DNA of 64,000 bases from Mucilaginibacter sp. PPCGB 2223 (GTDB lineage: Bacteria; Bacteroidota; Bacteroidia; Sphingobacteriales; Sphingobacteriaceae). A program made the translations under genes and the position numbers. Below, piece by piece: positions 38,290 through 47,067 of this stretch. Numbering within the stretch: position 1 is the stretch's first letter; each line of letters opens with the position of its first letter. The notes beneath the pieces were generated by a model. That model did not search any database. It saw only the letters and a program-made list of their open reading frames with translations, and was not told the DNA's origin. The stretch covers positions 2,232,001 to 2,296,000 of the forward strand of contig NZ_MDJS01000001.1 in the NCBI RefSeq assembly GCF_001705515.1, read 5' to 3'.

Positions 38290-38321
38290 AACCTTCCTGA
38301 TCCTTTCAGGGAGGTTTTTTA
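38290..38321 (+). terminator. Terminator after the OmpH-like gene
   Basis: AACCTTCCTGA pairs with TCAGGGAGGTT (one G-T pair) around TCCTT, followed by six Ts. It lies 28 bases after the stop codon. Confidence 0.9.
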
Positions 38322-38344
38322 TTTTAGATATTCAAATAATAACT

Positions 38345-38818
38345 ATGAGTAACCACGAAAAATTTATGCGGATGGCCATCGAGCTATCCGAATATAATGT
38401 AAAGAACAACCACGGTGGCCCGTTTGGCGCCGTGATTGTAAAAGATGGTATGGTGATAGCCCGCAGCGGCAACCGCGTAGTGCCCGATAACGACCCTACC
38501 GCCCATGCCGAAGTATCGGCTATACGCCTGGCTTGTAAAGAGCTGCAAACCTTTAACCTGGAAGGTTGCGAAATATACACCAGTTGCGAACCCTGCCCTA
38601 TGTGCCTGAGCGCCATTTACTGGGCGCACCTCGATAAGATCTATTACGCCAACGATAAGATAGACGCCGCCACTATTGGTTTTGATGATAAATTCATCTA
38701 CGATGAAATAGCCTGCGAAATGAAGGATCGTAAGATACCGGTTGTGCAGCTATTGCGCGATGAAGCCCAGCGCGCTTTTAAGCTCTGGCAAACTTCGGAA
38801 ACGAAAACGCATTATTGA
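38345..38818 (+). CDS. guaD: Guanine deaminase-type nucleoside deaminase
   Basis: The 157-residue cytidine-deaminase-fold enzyme has zinc ligands H54 (in HAEVSAI), C84 and C87 (EPCPMC) and proton shuttle E56. The GGPFGAVIVKDG N-terminus and the FDDKFIYDEI segment near the C-terminus match the Bacillus-type guanine deaminase more closely than TadA or CMP deaminase. It converts guanine to xanthine and ammonia in purine salvage. I am confident of the deaminase class and moderately sure of the substrate. It is a single gene between a terminator and a convergent gene. Confidence 0.85.
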   Translation: MSNHEKFMRMAIELSEYNVKNNHGGPFGAVIVKDGMVIARSGNRVVPDNDPTAHAEVSAIRLACKELQTFNLEGCEIYTSCEPCPMCLSAIYWAHLDKIYYANDKIDAATIGFDDKFIYDEIACEMKDRKIPVVQLLRDEAQRAFKLWQTSETKTHY

Positions 38819-38896
38819 GCTGCAGGCAGAAAATTAAAAGCCGGAAACTTTTTGAGCCGCGGACGATTCCAAATTAAAAATCAAATAAATCCGAAA

Positions 38897-40111
38897 TCAA
38901 TCCACCTTCCCATGGTGCAGCTTAAATACCAGCCCGAAGTTGGCAAAATCGGCCTGGGTGCGGTGCAGGTATTGTTTGGCTTCCAAAGCTACCCATGGCG
39001 CCAGGTAGTAGCGGGCGCCAAAGCTCCAGTAAAATGCAGGTGGCTGATAGGTATGATCGTAGGTCGGCACAAAATAGTTGTAGTGAATATAATGCCCGAA
39101 GTTTACAGGGAACGATAACTTACCCATCCACAATTCGGCGCCCACGCTCGCGCCTATGCGTATCCTGTCGTAACTGCTGCCCAGTTCCTGGTAAGTGGCA
39201 TAAAAATGATGGATATTGCTCACTGTGTCGATAGTGCGGTAATAGTAGTCGGCATCCAGCCCCACCCGCAGGCTTAAAACGGGGTTTGCCCGATAATTAT
39301 AGCCGAGATATAAGCCCGACTGGTACAGATCGGAAGTAGCAGTACGCTGATAGGCCACATTTTGCGGATATAGCGCCGGGTCGAGCCCGCCGCCTGTTTG
39401 TACCAAACCACGGCGGCCGATGCCTATCCCAAACTCGAAAGAATGTTTTTCGTAGTTTTTAAAAGGATGTTGCGATGTTTTCGGTGCGTCGGCACTGATA
39501 TCGTGATCGATCCCCAGCGAAAAGTTTACGGAATTGATACCGTCGTTCGGGTTTTTGAATGCCGCGTTGGAGTAATGATAAAGATCGAAACCGCCGATCA
39601 AACGCGCCGACGAGCCAACTGGTGTAAGTACCTTGGCCCCTATCTGCGCCGTAAAATTGATATGGCTGCCTACGAGGATATTGCGCTCGTCGGTATAATA
39701 GGTTTCGGTAGCGTAGCCGAAGCCAAAGCCCGGCACCAGCAAGAACTCGGTACGGCCGGCCTTAGCCATTACCACGCTGATGCGGCTCACGGCGCCGATG
39801 TAGTCGCCCAAAATACCGGTTGTATTAGCTCTTTTGGTGAGATAGATATTCTCCATATTGCGGTACGAAAGGGCAATGCTGACGTCGCGGATATTGAGCC
39901 CTTTTACCCAATCGGCCTGGTTATCGGCCATATTGATATGATAAGCGGCTTCCAGACCATAAGGTTTGCCGCCCAGGGTATTGCCTTCGGCGCTAAAAAT
40001 ACTCAGCCCGGTAAAGGCCGATAACTCGATGCTGTTTTTATTGCTTTGTGCAAATGTTGCGCCGGTAAGTACCAATACCGAGAACAGGAGCAGTGCGTAG
40101 TTTTTTACCAT
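38897..40111 (-). CDS. PagL-like lipid A deacylase/acyloxyacyl hydrolase family outer-membrane protein
   Basis: ATG 40111 gives the signal peptide MVKNYALLLFSVLVLTGATFAQ; the longer frame adds a non-signal stretch. The 404 residues form beta-strands of an outer-membrane barrel. The segment LYHYSNAAFKNPNDG carries H179 and S181 in the H-x-S(N) arrangement of PagL, whose catalytic His and Ser are so spaced. PagL is only about 150 residues, so this is a much longer relative with a second half of about 200 residues of further strands (YNYRANPVLSLRVGLDADYYY). It is 43 bases downstream of rfaE2, suggesting an LPS link. Confidence 0.65.
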   Translation of the reverse strand: MVKNYALLLFSVLVLTGATFAQSNKNSIELSAFTGLSIFSAEGNTLGGKPYGLEAAYHINMADNQADWVKGLNIRDVSIALSYRNMENIYLTKRANTTGILGDYIGAVSRISVVMAKAGRTEFLLVPGFGFGYATETYYTDERNILVGSHINFTAQIGAKVLTPVGSSARLIGGFDLYHYSNAAFKNPNDGINSVNFSLGIDHDISADAPKTSQHPFKNYEKHSFEFGIGIGRRGLVQTGGGLDPALYPQNVAYQRTATSDLYQSGLYLGYNYRANPVLSLRVGLDADYYYRTIDTVSNIHHFYATYQELGSSYDRIRIGASVGAELWMGKLSFPVNFGHYIHYNYFVPTYDHTYQPPAFYWSFGARYYLAPWVALEAKQYLHRTQADFANFGLVFKLHHGKVD

Positions 40112-40154
40112 ATTTTGTATAAACGTAAAAAGTACCTCCGTGTTTTTACACGGC

Positions 40155-40655
40155 TTATTTAGCATCCCTGATGCGGTTGATGATCCCGGTCGACGAATAG
40201 CCGTCTACAAAGTCGATCACCTTTACCTCGCCGCCATTGGCCAATACTTCGGGTGCACCCACAATCTGGTCGATGGCATAATCGCCACCTTTTACCAGGA
40301 TATCGGGCAGCAGGGTCGTGATCGGGATGATCGGCGTATCTTCCTCAAACAACACCACGGCATCGATAAAAAAGATGGAAGCCAGCATCACTGAGCGGCT
40401 GTACTCGGCGTTCACCGGGCGTGTGGGGCCTTTCAACCTTTTAGTCGAAGCATCCGAGTTGAGGCCGATGATCAGCTTATCGCCCAGGTCGGCGGCGGCC
40501 GAAAGATACGACAGGTGGCCGATGTGTAACAGGTCGAACACACCATTCGTAAAAACCACTTTCAGGCCTTCAGCTTTCCATTGCTGCCTTTGAGCAACAA
40601 GCTGATCGAGGGTATATAGTTTATTTTGGAGTATTTGCTGCGCGGTTGGTTTCAT
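40155..40655 (-). CDS. rfaE2: D-glycero-beta-D-manno-heptose 1-phosphate adenylyltransferase
   Basis: The 166-residue nucleotidyltransferase starts at ATG 40655; an upstream GTG is less likely. It has the HIGH motif at 44-47 (GVFDLLHIGHLSYL) and the late GGYSSTGII-like end (DGYSSTGIINRIRD) of the RfaE domain II/TagD group. It activates heptose-1-phosphate with ATP to ADP-heptose for the LPS inner core. The fused kinase domain of HldE is absent, as in many Bacteroidota with split genes. It is 20 bases downstream of miaA and upstream of the PagL-like gene. Confidence 0.88.
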   Translation of the reverse strand: MKPTAQQILQNKLYTLDQLVAQRQQWKAEGLKVVFTNGVFDLLHIGHLSYLSAAADLGDKLIIGLNSDASTKRLKGPTRPVNAEYSRSVMLASIFFIDAVVLFEEDTPIIPITTLLPDILVKGGDYAIDQIVGAPEVLANGGEVKVIDFVDGYSSTGIINRIRDAK

Positions 40656-40675
40656 CGGCACAAAAATGGCAAAAT

Positions 40676-41581
40676 TTAGCTAAGATCAATATGCTTAATA
40701 ATCTCATCCACCTGCCCCGGCTCAAACCAGGTAAAATCCTTGTCGCGGTTAAACCAGGTGATCTGCCTTTTGGCAAAACGGCGGGTGTTTTGTTTGATGA
40801 GGGCTATGGCTGTCGGCAGATCGCTTTGTCCATCCAGATAGTCGAACAATTCGCTGTAGCCTACCGTATTCAAAGCATTATAGTCCCGGTAGGGCAAAAG
40901 CGAGGTTACTTCTTTCAACAGGCCTTGTTCCATCATCAAATCTACCCGCTGGTTGATGCGATCGTACAATACCTCGCGGGGCAAATTGAGCGCTATCTTG
41001 ACGATATGGAAACTCCGGTGCCGTACGTTTGCTGTGCGGAATAATGAAAAAGGTTTGCCCGTTTCGCGGATCACTTCCAGCGCGCGGATAACCCGGTGCG
41101 GGTTATTGATATCCACCTGGGCGTAGTAAACCGGGTCGGCAGTTTTGAGTTCTTCCTGCAAAAAGGCCAGGCCTTTTTCCTCGATGGTAGTATTGAGCTC
41201 GGCGCGGATGAACTTATTGGTGGATGGCAGATCGTCGAAACCCTCGCAAATGGCTTTGATGTACAGGCCCGAGCCGCCTGCCAGAATCGCCATATCGTGC
41301 GTAGCGAATATCTCATCCAGAGCGCGCAAACCGTCCTGCTCAAAATCACCAACGTTATAATCTTCGGTAACCGTGTGCGAATTGACGAACCAATGTTTAG
41401 CCTCAGCCAGTTCATCATCCGTTGGTTTGGCAGTACCAATATTCATCTCGCGAAAAAACTGTCGCGAATCCGCTGAAACGATCTCGGTTTGATAATGCTT
41501 CGCCAACTCAATTGCCAAAGCAGTTTTACCCACAGCGGTAGGGCCGGCGATAACGATGAGTGTTTTTTGTTTTTGGTCCAT
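40676..41581 (-). CDS. miaA: tRNA dimethylallyltransferase
   Basis: The 301 residues start with the P-loop GPTAVGKT at 13-20 and the VSADSRQFFREMNIGTAKP segment. Later elements are GGSGLYIKAICEG and the anticodon-binding region. The enzyme adds a dimethylallyl group to A37 of tRNAs reading U-codons. ATG 41581 is the correct start because it puts the P-loop at the usual distance; the extra codons to 41602 lie inside a repeat. The minus-strand run contains three tRNA-maturation genes. Confidence 0.95.
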   Translation of the reverse strand: MDQKQKTLIVIAGPTAVGKTALAIELAKHYQTEIVSADSRQFFREMNIGTAKPTDDELAEAKHWFVNSHTVTEDYNVGDFEQDGLRALDEIFATHDMAILAGGSGLYIKAICEGFDDLPSTNKFIRAELNTTIEEKGLAFLQEELKTADPVYYAQVDINNPHRVIRALEVIRETGKPFSLFRTANVRHRSFHIVKIALNLPREVLYDRINQRVDLMMEQGLLKEVTSLLPYRDYNALNTVGYSELFDYLDGQSDLPTAIALIKQNTRRFAKRQITWFNRDKDFTWFEPGQVDEIIKHIDLS

Positions 41582-41682
41582 AGTCAATGGTCCATAGACC
41601 ATGGTTATTGCATTTTGAGTCGATGGTCAATAGACCATAGTATTGCATTTCCTTTTACAAACTATGGTCCATGGTCTATCGA
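41582..41682. repeat. ATGGTC/GACCAT inverted-repeat cluster
   Basis: ATGGTC-CATA-GACCAT (41587-41602) and ATGGTC-AATA-GACCAT (41623-41638) are perfect six-base hairpins separated by 36 bases start to start. Each is followed by a copy of TATTGCATTT. A third, incomplete unit (ATGGTCCATGGTC, from 41664) follows. The block fills the miaA to pRiA4b-like gap. Confidence 0.7.
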
Positions 41683-42339
41683 CTAATAATCGTCCCTTTC
41701 GTTACCGTCATCGTAGTGCTCGTTATCGGCAAATTCATCGCCAAATTCGTCTTCTTCCTCATCGCTTCCGTGCTCGTCATCGTGGCCTTTTTCGGTATCG
41801 TCAACCTCTTCGGCATCAAGCATGCTTTCAAGTTCGGATGTATCCTCGGGCACAATTTCCATTTCATTCAAAAAATCGAAATCATCTTCTGCTGCCGACG
41901 AAGAGGTGGCAGTCGGGGTAAACACGTTGCCGAATTGCTTTGGCGCTTCACCGGTACTTTTAACAACATGCGGGTAGGTAATCCCCGGCGCGTCATCCAG
42001 TATTTTGATCAGTTCGACGTGAAAATCAAACGGGCGGTCGAAGTTAAACGTGTAGTAAAACTTTTGGTGCGGATCATCGATAAAAGCGCTCAGTTTCGAA
42101 TTCTCCATCAGGGCAACACCACGGTCAATTTTACGCTGGTTAGGCATATAGGCAATTTCCTGCCCTTTTATCCATTGGTCGTTGCTGATGTAAAACGATG
42201 ATGAATATTCGGGTTTATAACCTGTAGATAAATGGATTGCCCTATGCAGATCTTCAAACGTATGGGTCGATTTGATATCAACCTCCCGTGTTACATCATC
42301 ATAATCCTCAAAAGAAATCTTAAACCTGTAAACTGCCAT
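41683..42339 (-). CDS. pRiA4b ORF-3-like protein with acidic C-terminal tail
   Basis: The 218 residues begin with MAVYRFKISFEDYDDVTREVDI and THTFEDLHRAIHLSTGYK, matching the plasmid pRiA4b ORF-3-like domain (about 1-130). From about residue 130 the sequence is strongly acidic (runs of Asp/Glu, many Ser). The domain's role is unknown; it is found in mobile elements and in stable chromosomal genes. Here it sits in an ordinary run of tRNA genes with no insertion sequence, so I read it as a resident gene. Confidence 0.8.
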   Translation of the reverse strand: MAVYRFKISFEDYDDVTREVDIKSTHTFEDLHRAIHLSTGYKPEYSSSFYISNDQWIKGQEIAYMPNQRKIDRGVALMENSKLSAFIDDPHQKFYYTFNFDRPFDFHVELIKILDDAPGITYPHVVKSTGEAPKQFGNVFTPTATSSSAAEDDFDFLNEMEIVPEDTSELESMLDAEEVDDTEKGHDDEHGSDEEEDEFGDEFADNEHYDDGNERDDY

Positions 42340-42374
42340 TAGTAGAGTAAATTTTATATTCCAAAAATAATGTT

Positions 42375-43793
42375 TTAATCTGATTTTCTGTTTGCCACAA
42401 CTTTTAAGCCAATCTCTTCGCCTTTGGCAATAGTGTAAGCAATTGCCGCGTCCCGGTCGTTACCGATATGCCCATCGAGTATCGCTTCGCGTATCTGGTT
42501 TTTGATAATACCCACCTCACGGCCTTCGGGGATGCCAAAAAGCTCCATAATATCCAAACCGGTAACCGGGGGCTGCCAGTTGCGTATGCGGTCGCGCTCT
42601 TCAACATCTTTCAGCTTTTGCTGCACCAGCTCAAAATTATTACGGTATTTTTTTATTTTGTACTCGTTTTTGGTGGTGATGTCTGCTTTACACAACAACA
42701 TCAGCGCCTCGATATCGTCGCCGGCCTCAAACAGCAAACGCCTCACGGCCGAATCGGTAATAATTTCCTGTGAGAGCACGATGGGCCGCAGGTGCAGCTG
42801 TACCAGCTTTTGCACAAACTTCATCTTCTCGTTTAACGGAAGCTTAAGCTGTGCGAATATCCTGGGCACCATGCGCGCACCTTTATCCTCATGCCCATGA
42901 AACGTCCAGCCGTGGCCGGGCTCAAAGCGTTTGGTGGCAGGCTTGGCAATATCGTGCAGAATGGCCGCCCAGCGCAGCCACAAATCGTCGCTGGTTTCGC
43001 TCAGGTTATCCAATACCTGCAGGGTATGGTAAAAGTTATCCTTATGGCCCTTGCCTTTGACGATCTCAACACCGTACAGGTTTTGCATCTGCGGGAAGAT
43101 GATCTTCAGCAAACCGGTGTCGAACAACAACTTAAACCCAACGCTGGGTTTGGGCGACAGGATGATCTTGTTCAATTCATCCGTTATCCGCTCCTGCGAT
43201 ACGATCCTGATCCTTTCGGCAGTAGTTTTAATAGCTTCGATAGCCGCCGGGTCGATCTCGAAATTGAGCTGCGAAGCAAACCTGATGGCCCGCATAATGC
43301 GCAGCGGGTCGTCCGAAAAAGTTTCAGCCGGGTCAAGCGGTGTGCGGATGAGTTTACCAGCGATATCCTGTATCCCGCCAAACGGGTCGATCAGCTCGCC
43401 GTATTGCGCCGGGTGCAAAGCAATCGCCAGGGCATTGATGGTAAAATCGCGGCGCTTCTGGTCATCTTCCAGCGTACCATTCTCTACAATCGGCTTGCGC
43501 GAATCGGCCCGGTACGATTCCTTCCGGGCGCCTACAAACTCAATCTCCAAATCCTGGTACTTGAGCATGGCTGTACCGAAATTTTTGAATACCGATACCT
43601 GCACCCTTAGCTTGGCACCAACAGCCTCGGCAAAAGCGATGCCGTTACCCAACACCACGATATCGATATCTTTCGACGGGCGGCTGAGGTACAGATCGCG
43701 CACAAAACCACCGATGGCGTAGGCCTCAACGCCCTGTTTTTCGGCTATAGCCGAAACGATCTTAAATACAGGATGCTGCAGGTGTTGTATCAT
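42375..43793 (-). CDS. CCA-adding/poly(A) polymerase-family nucleotidyltransferase with HD domain
   Basis: ATG 43793 was used; the 57 bases above it do not match the family. The 472 residues have the class II nucleotidyltransferase head with GGFVRD (28-33) and D42-x-D44 (KDIDIVV), the RRDFTINALA element, and an HD domain (H280/D281 in ILHDIAKP). The HD domain gives phosphohydrolase activity in bacterial CCA enzymes. It repairs or adds the 3' CCA of tRNAs; a poly(A) polymerase role is less likely. It is upstream of miaA and downstream of a Sua5 gene. Confidence 0.9.
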   Translation of the reverse strand: MIQHLQHPVFKIVSAIAEKQGVEAYAIGGFVRDLYLSRPSKDIDIVVLGNGIAFAEAVGAKLRVQVSVFKNFGTAMLKYQDLEIEFVGARKESYRADSRKPIVENGTLEDDQKRRDFTINALAIALHPAQYGELIDPFGGIQDIAGKLIRTPLDPAETFSDDPLRIMRAIRFASQLNFEIDPAAIEAIKTTAERIRIVSQERITDELNKIILSPKPSVGFKLLFDTGLLKIIFPQMQNLYGVEIVKGKGHKDNFYHTLQVLDNLSETSDDLWLRWAAILHDIAKPATKRFEPGHGWTFHGHEDKGARMVPRIFAQLKLPLNEKMKFVQKLVQLHLRPIVLSQEIITDSAVRRLLFEAGDDIEALMLLCKADITTKNEYKIKKYRNNFELVQQKLKDVEERDRIRNWQPPVTGLDIMELFGIPEGREVGIIKNQIREAILDGHIGNDRDAAIAYTIAKGEEIGLKVVANRKSD

Positions 43794-43882
43794 TGGGTAA
43801 ATGCGGGCACAGTAAAACCTGTGTATTAGTTGAACGGCAAAGTTAAACAATATGCCTTTGCGGTAAAAACGGAATGTAGATA

Positions 43883-44449
43883 TTACCTGCGCAAAAATTC
43901 AAACCGCCCGTCCGGCTCCAGCCGCATAATGGTCGAGGGGCGTTTTTCCGTCAGGTCATGCTGCTCCAGGTCAACCACATAATCCACGCCGTCAATAATC
44001 TCCTGGCTCACGCCGTTAAAATTTTTGGGCGATGGCTGCCCGCTGATGTTAGCCGAAGTAGATACCAGCGGCCTGCGCAAGCGCTGTATCAGCTGCCGCG
44101 AAAACTCGTGTTTGGTTACCCGTATACCAATGCTGCCATCTGCCGCTATCAGATTCTTGGCCAGGTTTTTAGCGCCGGGCATCACCAGCGTCAAAGGGTT
44201 TTCGGTGTATTCAATCAGGTCGTAAGCAATATCGGGTACTTCGTTCACATAGCTTTGCAACTGGTTATCGTTCTCCAGCAGTATGATCATGCTTTTTGAT
44301 TCTTCACGCTGCTTCAGCGCGTATATTTTCTTCACCGCTTCTTCGTTGCCGGCATCGCAGCCTATGCCCCAAATGGTATCTGTAGGGTACAAAATTATTC
44401 CGCCGTCCTGCAGCACTTTCAGCGCTTTGGCTACTTCTTCCTTAAGCAT
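43883..44449 (-). CDS. L-threonylcarbamoyladenylate synthase (Sua5/YrdC family)
   Basis: The 188-residue YrdC-domain protein begins with the phosphate-binding GGIILYPTDTIWGIGCDA and has KxR-type KQREESKS and STSANISG near its second half. It makes threonylcarbamoyl-AMP for the t6A37 modification of ANN-decoding tRNAs. The short form without the Sua5 C-terminal domain corresponds to TsaC. Its ATG overlaps the end of the GT4 gene by eight bases, so the two are coupled, an odd pairing functionally. Confidence 0.92.
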   Translation of the reverse strand: MLKEEVAKALKVLQDGGIILYPTDTIWGIGCDAGNEEAVKKIYALKQREESKSMIILLENDNQLQSYVNEVPDIAYDLIEYTENPLTLVMPGAKNLAKNLIAADGSIGIRVTKHEFSRQLIQRLRRPLVSTSANISGQPSPKNFNGVSQEIIDGVDYVVDLEQHDLTEKRPSTIMRLEPDGRFEFLRR

Positions 44450-45566
44450 GTAAAACGTTGTTATAAATGTTCATCAATTGGGCGGCCAGCTTTTGCTCGT
44501 CAAACCTGCGCGAGTAGGCCAATCCTTTTTCTATCATTTTTTGCTGCAGCGAGGCGTTATCCAAAACCTGGCGTATCTTCTCGGTCAGGTCGGTCTCGTC
44601 ATCCGGGTCGCAATATAAACTATCGGGTCCGCCCGCTTCTTCCAGGCACGAGCCTTTTGCCGCTACCACCGGCACACCCGATACCAAAGCCTCCAGTACA
44701 GGTATCCCGAAACCCTCGTACCGCGATGGGTAAACAAACAGCTGCGCCTGCTGGTAAATTGCAGGCAGATCGGCGAAAGCCACTTTATCCAAAAACAAAA
44801 CCTGCGCGGCCAATTTATGCTCAACCACATATTTATTCACCAGCTCAAAGTATTTGGCCTTTTTACCGACTACCACCAATTGCGTATCCCTGGGCAGATA
44901 CAGCAGAGCTTTGGCTAATAAAAGCAGGTTTTTACGCGGTTCGATGGTACCTACGTTCAGAATGTACCTTTCGGGCAGCTTATACGTCGATCTGACTTCT
45001 GCCAATTTAGCTTCGTCCTGCCTGGCATAAAAACTTTCATCACAGCCCTGGTACAATACTTCAATCATTTCGGGGTGCACGTTCATCAGTTGCACCAAAT
45101 CGGCTTTGGTTTTTTCGCTTACCGCGATGATACGGTCGGCATGTTTACAGGCATATCTGATCTTAGCGGCGTATATCTTGCGGCTCACCAAACCAAAATA
45201 CTGCGGGTAGCGCATAAATATCAGGTCGTGTATCGTCACTACCGATTTAATGCCGCTGTCGCTGATACCGATCGGCAGTTCATGGCTCAACCCGTGGTAC
45301 AACTCAATATGGTCGCGCTTCAAATCAAACACCACGCCCCTGCTCCGCCAAAGTGAGGTAAAATAACCGCTCTTTGGCGTTTTGGTCTCCACCTGCTTTA
45401 TCGCCGACAAAAACTCAAAAGCTTTGTTGGGCTTTATCTTCGGCGTATATAAAAAGTATTCGTTTTGCGGATAGTTTAAAGCCATCATCCTGATGAGCCC
45501 CCGGCTGTAATTACCCAGCCCGGTGCTGTTTAAAAATGCTCTTTTGGCTTCGTATCCTACCCTCAT
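44442..45566 (-). CDS. GT4 glycosyltransferase
   Basis: The 374-residue GT-B enzyme has a Rossmann-like N-terminal domain (MRVGYEAKRAFLNSTGLGNYSRGL). Its donor half has the ILNVGTIEPRKNLLLLAKAL entry and the motif YEGFGIPVLEALVSGVPVVAAKGSCLEEAGG (EX7E-type). Similar enzymes assemble lipopolysaccharide or capsule glycans. Sugar specificity is unknown. It is the first gene of the minus-strand run whose downstream members are tRNA-processing genes, so the grouping may be transcriptional convenience only. Confidence 0.9.
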   Translation of the reverse strand: MRVGYEAKRAFLNSTGLGNYSRGLIRMMALNYPQNEYFLYTPKIKPNKAFEFLSAIKQVETKTPKSGYFTSLWRSRGVVFDLKRDHIELYHGLSHELPIGISDSGIKSVVTIHDLIFMRYPQYFGLVSRKIYAAKIRYACKHADRIIAVSEKTKADLVQLMNVHPEMIEVLYQGCDESFYARQDEAKLAEVRSTYKLPERYILNVGTIEPRKNLLLLAKALLYLPRDTQLVVVGKKAKYFELVNKYVVEHKLAAQVLFLDKVAFADLPAIYQQAQLFVYPSRYEGFGIPVLEALVSGVPVVAAKGSCLEEAGGPDSLYCDPDDETDLTEKIRQVLDNASLQQKMIEKGLAYSRRFDEQKLAAQLMNIYNNVLHA

Positions 45567-45618
45567 TTGGTTATTGTTGTAAAGTTGGAATGTTTTAAGG
45601 TTGAAATGTTTAACGTTA

Positions 45619-45653
45619 AAAGGTTTTAAAGTTAGTACAACCTTAAAACCTTT
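45619..45653. terminator. AT-rich inverted repeat between dapD and the GT4 gene
   Basis: AAAGGTTTTAA and TTAAAACCTTT (45619-45629, 45643-45653) form an 11-bp stem with a 13-base loop. The region also carries repeated AACGTT and AATGTTT strings on both sides. It is a plausible weak terminator for dapD. Confidence 0.45.
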
Positions 45654-45713
45654 CGCAAAATTCTCAATAAAACGACATCACAACCTTTCAACGTTGCAAC
45701 ATTTAAACATCCG

Positions 45714-46529
45714 TTATACCGCTACATTATTATCACGCAGCGCATCGTTCAGCGATGTTTTTTTATCTGTCGATTCTTTACGTTTACCGATGATCAATGC
45801 ACAAGGCACCTGGTATTCACCTGCATGGAACTTTTTGGTGTACGAACCCGGTATCACCACCGAACGCGCCGGTACAAAGCTCTTATATTCAACAGGTTTT
45901 TCGCCGGTAACGTCGATGATCTTGGTCGAGGCGGTTAATACCACGTTAGCGCCTAAAACCACTTCTTCTTCCAAATGAACGCCTTCAACCACAATAGCGC
46001 GCGAACCGATAAAGCAGTTGTCCTCGATAATGACCGGGGCGCCTTGCACAGGCTCCAGAACGCCGCCAATGCCCACACCACCGCTCAAATGCACATGCTT
46101 GCCAATCTGCGCACAGCTGCCAACAGTTGCCCAGGTATCAACCATGGTACCCTCGTCAACATAAGCGCCGATATTTACATACGATGGCATCATGATCACG
46201 CCTTTAGCCAAAAACGCACCGTAGCGTGCAATACCGTGAGGTACCACGCGCACACCCAATTGCTTGTAATTGGTTTTCAGTTTCATCTTATCGTGAAACA
46301 CAAACGGCCCGGTTTTTATCTCTTCCATCTCACGGGTCGGGAAGTACAGGATAACGGCCTTTTTCACCCAGTCGTTAACATGCCAGCGGGTACCGATACG
46401 TTCGGCAACGCGCAGTTCGCCTTTGTCTAAACGTTCAATAACGGTTTCTATAGCGTTAGTGTATTCTTTAAAATCAAGTAGGGCTCGGTCAACCCAGGCA
46501 TCTTCAATTAGTTTTTTTAGATCTTGCAT
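45714..46529 (-). CDS. dapD: Tetrahydrodipicolinate N-succinyltransferase
   Basis: ATG 46529 starts MQDLKKLIEDAWVDR; the 271 residues match DapD length. An N-terminal helical domain (about 1-95) is followed by a left-handed beta-helix with hexapeptide repeats (VIMMPSYVNIGAYVDEGTMVDTWATVGSCAQIG) and a C-terminal segment. It transfers succinyl from succinyl-CoA to tetrahydrodipicolinate in the lysine/diaminopimelate route, feeding peptidoglycan. The two neighbours are unrelated, so it is a single unit. Confidence 0.94.
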   Translation of the reverse strand: MQDLKKLIEDAWVDRALLDFKEYTNAIETVIERLDKGELRVAERIGTRWHVNDWVKKAVILYFPTREMEEIKTGPFVFHDKMKLKTNYKQLGVRVVPHGIARYGAFLAKGVIMMPSYVNIGAYVDEGTMVDTWATVGSCAQIGKHVHLSGGVGIGGVLEPVQGAPVIIEDNCFIGSRAIVVEGVHLEEEVVLGANVVLTASTKIIDVTGEKPVEYKSFVPARSVVIPGSYTKKFHAGEYQVPCALIIGKRKESTDKKTSLNDALRDNNVAV

Positions 46530-46668
46530 CGGAGTCTGTTTATACAAATTTTGATTTACCGGGCAAAAAATCCGCCTGGTAATTTTGAAAGGCGAAGATA
46601 GTAAAAATTGATATCAGGGCATCGAAAAGCTCTCGTTACCTTAATTTTTACATAATTTTGCCTTTGTT

Positions 46669-47067
46669 ATGGCTGAAAAGGAAAAATTGCGGATCGACAA
46701 ATATCTATGGGCCATCCGGGTGTTTAAAACACGTACTTTAGCCGCCGATGCCTGCAAGGCGGGGAGGGTTAAGCTGGATGGCGTTAACGTAAAACCATCG
46801 CGCGAGGTGCGCATCAACGAAATATACCAGGTTGCCAAAGGCCCTGATCGCAGAATGATCAAAGTAACAGGGCTGCTCGAAAACAGGGTAGATGCTAAAA
46901 CAGCTGTCAATTTTTATGAGGATGTAACCCCCGTTGAGCAAACCCCGGCCTTTAAATCTATGTTTCATGCTCCTGTACTGACACGTGATCGCGGCACGGG
47001 CCGCCCCACAAAAAAAGACCGTCGTGAGATTGATGAGTTGAAAAATGATTTTTTTGATGAGGGTTGA
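46669..47067 (+). CDS. S4-domain RNA-binding protein (HslR/Hsp15-like)
   Basis: The 132-residue basic protein has the S4 fold at 6-60 (LRIDKYLWAIRVFKTRTLAADACKAGRVKLDG), followed by a short charged C-terminal tail. Hsp15-type proteins bind the 50S subunit carrying stalled nascent chains and recycle ribosomes. A TAATTTTG element (46653-46660) lies very close to the ATG. It is divergent from dapD. I am confident of the S4 domain and moderately of the Hsp15 role. Confidence 0.85.
   Translation: MAEKEKLRIDKYLWAIRVFKTRTLAADACKAGRVKLDGVNVKPSREVRINEIYQVAKGPDRRMIKVTGLLENRVDAKTAVNFYEDVTPVEQTPAFKSMFHAPVLTRDRGTGRPTKKDRREIDELKNDFFDEG

Noticed and set aside
41683..42339. pRiA4b ORF-3-like gene as sign of a mobile element
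   Set aside because: No transposase, terminal repeats or target duplication surround it, and it fits the local gene run.
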